64,000 nt of DNA from QQWI01 sp964522015 (GTDB lineage Bacteria > Bacillota > Clostridia > Peptostreptococcales > Acidaminobacteraceae). The notes under the pieces are model-generated. The model did no database searches. It had not been told where the DNA came from and worked only from the letters and a program-made list of their open reading frames with translations. The stretch spans positions 62,001-126,000 of the forward strand of contig CAZFST010000009.1 of the NCBI GenBank assembly GCA_964522015.1, written 5' to 3'. A program made the translations under genes and the position numbers. Of the stretch, positions 62,402-64,000 are shown piece after piece. Positions within the stretch are counted from its first letter, which is position 1; each line of letters starts with the position of its first letter.

Positions 62402-63628
62402 TTATCTAAGAAGCTGTAATACACCTTGTGGAGCTTGATTAGCTTGTGCAAGCATCGCTTGAGCAGCTTGGGAAAGGATGTTGTTCTTAGTGAAAGTCAT
62501 CATCTCTTTTGCCATATCGACGTCTCTGATTCGCGATTCAGAAGCTTGTAAGTTTTCAGCAGATGTGTCTAAGTTTTTAATGGTGTGCTCAAGTCTGTTT
62601 TGAACAGAACCCAATTTAGAACGTTCTGCAGATACTTTATTTAAGGCAATGTCCGCAACTTTGATGGCGATGTCAGCTTGAGAACGAGTACCTACTTGCA
62701 AATCTTCTACTCCAAGAGCAGCAGCACTCATGTTCTCGATAGATAGGGTTAGATTTTGACCTTGATTTGCACCAATTTGGAAGGTAGCCGATCCATCAGC
62801 TCTAACATCCGCAGCAGCAGTTGTCTCTTCAAAACTTGAAAGAGCGTTAGTTGCTGCAGTTTTAACATTACCAGCAGAATCCTTAACGGTGAATGTCAAA
62901 CCATTGATAGCACCACCAAAACCTGTAGCGCCTGCAGTCATGCTAACAGTTGATGCTCCATAAGTCAAAGCACCATCTGCAACAATTGTGTCAAGGCTAC
63001 CCATAGAAGTAGCGGCCGCAACTGTAACGGTAGCAGTTTGAAGCGACCCATCTTTACTGTAGCTAGCGGTGATTGTATCACCTGCAACAATACCTAAACT
63101 TGTGCCTGCAGCATTTGTTAATGCTGTTGCAAGAGTAGCAACGGTTGTTCCAGCACCAAGTGAAGAGTTTGAACTAATATTTGCCACAGCTGTGGCTACA
63201 GCAGCACCTCTTGAACCATCAAGCAATTTCATGGTGTTAAATTCAGTTTTATCAGTGATTTTAGTAATCTCTTGAGTCAACTGCTTAACTTCATTCTGTA
63301 CAGTTGCACGATCTGCAGCTGTGTTGGTATCAGAAGCTGATTGTACAGCAAGTTCTCTCACACGTTGAAGAATTGCATGTGTTTCATTTAATGCACCCTC
63401 AGCAGTTTGAATCATTGAAATACCATCTTGAGCATTTCTTGAACCTTGTCCAAGGCCTCGAATCTGTCCACGCATTTTTTCGGAGATTGAAAGACCAGCT
63501 GCGTCGTCACCGGCTCTGTTGATTCTCAAACCTGAAGACAATTTTTCAATAGATTTTGCGCCTGCATTTGAATTGATACCCAATTGTCTGTGAGTATTCA
63601 TTGCCATTAAGTTATTATTAATTCTCAT
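62402..63628 (-). CDS. Flagellin (major filament subunit)
   Basis: A 408-residue flagellin. The N-terminal D0/D1 half (MRINNNLMAMNTHRQLGINSNAGAKSIEKLSSGLRINRAGDDAAGL to about residue 140) and C-terminal half (DVDMAKEMMTFTKNNILSQAAQAMLAQANQAPQGVLQLLR) are well conserved. The middle ~180 residues are Ala, Thr and Ser rich and suited to O-glycosylation, with no protease motif. AGGAGG is well placed for the ATG at 63628 rather than the one at 63634. A sigma-28 promoter lies about 90 bases upstream and fliW precedes it. Confidence 0.96.
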   Translation of the reverse strand: MRINNNLMAMNTHRQLGINSNAGAKSIEKLSSGLRINRAGDDAAGLSISEKMRGQIRGLGQGSRNAQDGISMIQTAEGALNETHAILQRVRELAVQSASDTNTAADRATVQNEVKQLTQEITKITDKTEFNTMKLLDGSRGAAVATAVANISSNSSLGAGTTVATLATALTNAAGTSLGIVAGDTITASYSKDGSLQTATVTVAAATSMGSLDTIVADGALTYGASTVSMTAGATGFGGAINGLTFTVKDSAGNVKTAATNALSSFEETTAAADVRADGSATFQIGANQGQNLTLSIENMSAAALGVEDLQVGTRSQADIAIKVADIALNKVSAERSKLGSVQNRLEHTIKNLDTSAENLQASESRIRDVDMAKEMMTFTKNNILSQAAQAMLAQANQAPQGVLQLLR

Positions 63629-63673
63629 AATCATTCCTCCTTGAATGTGTTGTGAGTGTCCTTACTCGAGCTT

Positions 63674-63699
63674 TTTATAGAATCGGCCGCTCCTATAAA
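63674..63699 (-). promoter_or_regulatory. Imperfect hairpin in the flagellin leader
   Basis: TTTATAG and CTATAAA arms with a CGGCCG centre, inside the predicted 5' leader. GGA triplets in this leader (near 63691-63693, 63659-63661 and in the ribosome site) are the kind bound by CsrA. Confidence 0.5.
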
Positions 63700-63715
63700 G
63701 AAGTCTCTGATTTAG

Positions 63716-63742
63716 TTATCGGCTACTTACTTAAAAACTTCA
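63716..63742 (-). promoter_or_regulatory. Sigma-28 promoter of the flagellin gene
   Basis: On the minus strand TGAA (63739-63742), exactly 15 bases, then GCCGATAA (63716-63723). This matches the SigD/FliA consensus TAAA-N15-GCCGATAT well. Confidence 0.8.
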
Positions 63743-63769
63743 ATCATTTAATAAAAAAATATATTATTT

Positions 63770-64000
63770 TTATGATTGATTGAATTGTTCGTTCACACGC
63801 CAATTTCCTGTATCTTGAATGACCTGCATTCCCTTGCGGTTAGTGCCGTTAATGATAATAGGGCTTACTAAATTATAAGTCATATTTTCAATAGTATCTG
63901 AAATTTTCACTACCGAATAAACTGCCACCTCGTTGGCATCCTTAATAGCTAGTTTTTCAACTACGTCATCGGGTAGCTCTACCTCGTAATCTGTTCTCAG
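63770..64000 (-). CDS. fliW: Flagellar assembly factor FliW, 3' part only
   Basis: The last 76 residues are in the window; the start lies beyond the right edge. The translation DYEVELPDDVVEKLAIKD...AVYSVVKISDTIENMTYNLVSPIIINGTNRKGMQVIQDT matches the C-terminal half of FliW. FliW binds newly made flagellin or CsrA in a partner switch: when flagellin is exported, free FliW sequesters CsrA and flagellin translation rises. Its place immediately upstream of a flagellin gene fits. csrA is not seen between them and may lie off the edge. Confidence 0.88.
   Translation of the reverse strand: MRTDYEVELPDDVVEKLAIKDANEVAVYSVVKISDTIENMTYNLVSPIIINGTNRKGMQVIQDTGNWRVNEQFNQS

Overview
The window looks like chromosomal DNA of a motile, Gram-positive, anaerobic member of the Firmicutes, most likely a Clostridia relative of moderate to low GC. 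The evidence is strong GGAGG-type ribosome sites, LicT/BglG antitermination, VanR/PhoP-type two-component systems, an S-layer homology protein, a YtvI-like sporulation membrane protein, a TM1266-type [FeFe]-hydrogenase system regulator and a FliW/flagellin locus. The genus cannot be fixed from sequence alone. No rRNA, tRNA, CRISPR array, intact insertion sequence or prophage was seen.

Layout. 1-1.5 kb: 5' end of a PAS protein, a low-molecular-weight tyrosine phosphatase, a 21-bp repeat array and a small orphan gene. 1.5-7.8 kb: a beta-glucoside PTS operon (two 6-phospho-beta-glucosidases, EIIBCA, LicT antiterminator, HPr-like protein) read leftward from a promoter and a RAT/terminator switch. 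7.9-13.1 kb: a leftward regulatory operon (TPR histidine kinase, TPR protein, sigma-54 activator). 13.2-17.5 kb: glycosyltransferase, UDP-galactopyranose mutase, phospholipase-D-like protein and DegV. 17.6-25.4 kb: an oligopeptide ABC transporter operon. Its OppC-type permease carries a seven-repeat RCC1-like propeller, and its OppF-type ATPase has a helical insertion of about 180 residues. 25.9-29.8 kb: EAL and HDOD signalling proteins and a second DegV. 30.2-32.5 kb: an ArsB/NhaD-type transporter and a convergent pair of paralogous 159-residue proteins sharing one palindromic terminator. 32.6-39.4 kb: two two-component systems, one flanked by REP-like hairpins, the other co-directional with an exported tandem cytochrome-b5-like protein. 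40.6-42.6 kb: a Na/phosphate cotransporter behind eight 11-bp Pho-box-like repeats. 42.6-46.5 kb: mtnA, mtnK and a class II aldolase (DHAP-shunt type) behind an SLH protein gene. 46.6-51 kb: HD-GYP regulator, M29-type aminopeptidase and an acetyltransferase. 51-64 kb: a flagellar filament and glycosylation island: FliT-like protein, FliD, a flagellin with an HExxH metalloprotease domain (flagellinolysin type), a legionaminic/pseudaminic-type sugar pathway (NeuB, NeuC, NeuA, amidotransferase, methyltransferase), a Maf transferase, the second flagellin and FliW.

How it fits together. The right end would build filaments from two flagellins, cap them with FliD, decorate them with a nonulosonic acid made locally, and control flagellin translation through FliW. 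One filament subunit is predicted to be a surface protease. Protease activity, the peptide ABC transporter and the M29 aminopeptidase would suit a peptide-fermenting lifestyle; this is inference. Three c-di-GMP-type proteins, five histidine kinase or response regulator genes and a sigma-54 activator show dense signalling. The most unusual items are the OppC-RCC1 fusion with its modified ATPase, the protease-bearing flagellin, the tandem cytochrome-b5 protein with an aspartate-rich tail, the Pho-box array and the paralog pair encoded head-to-head across one palindrome.
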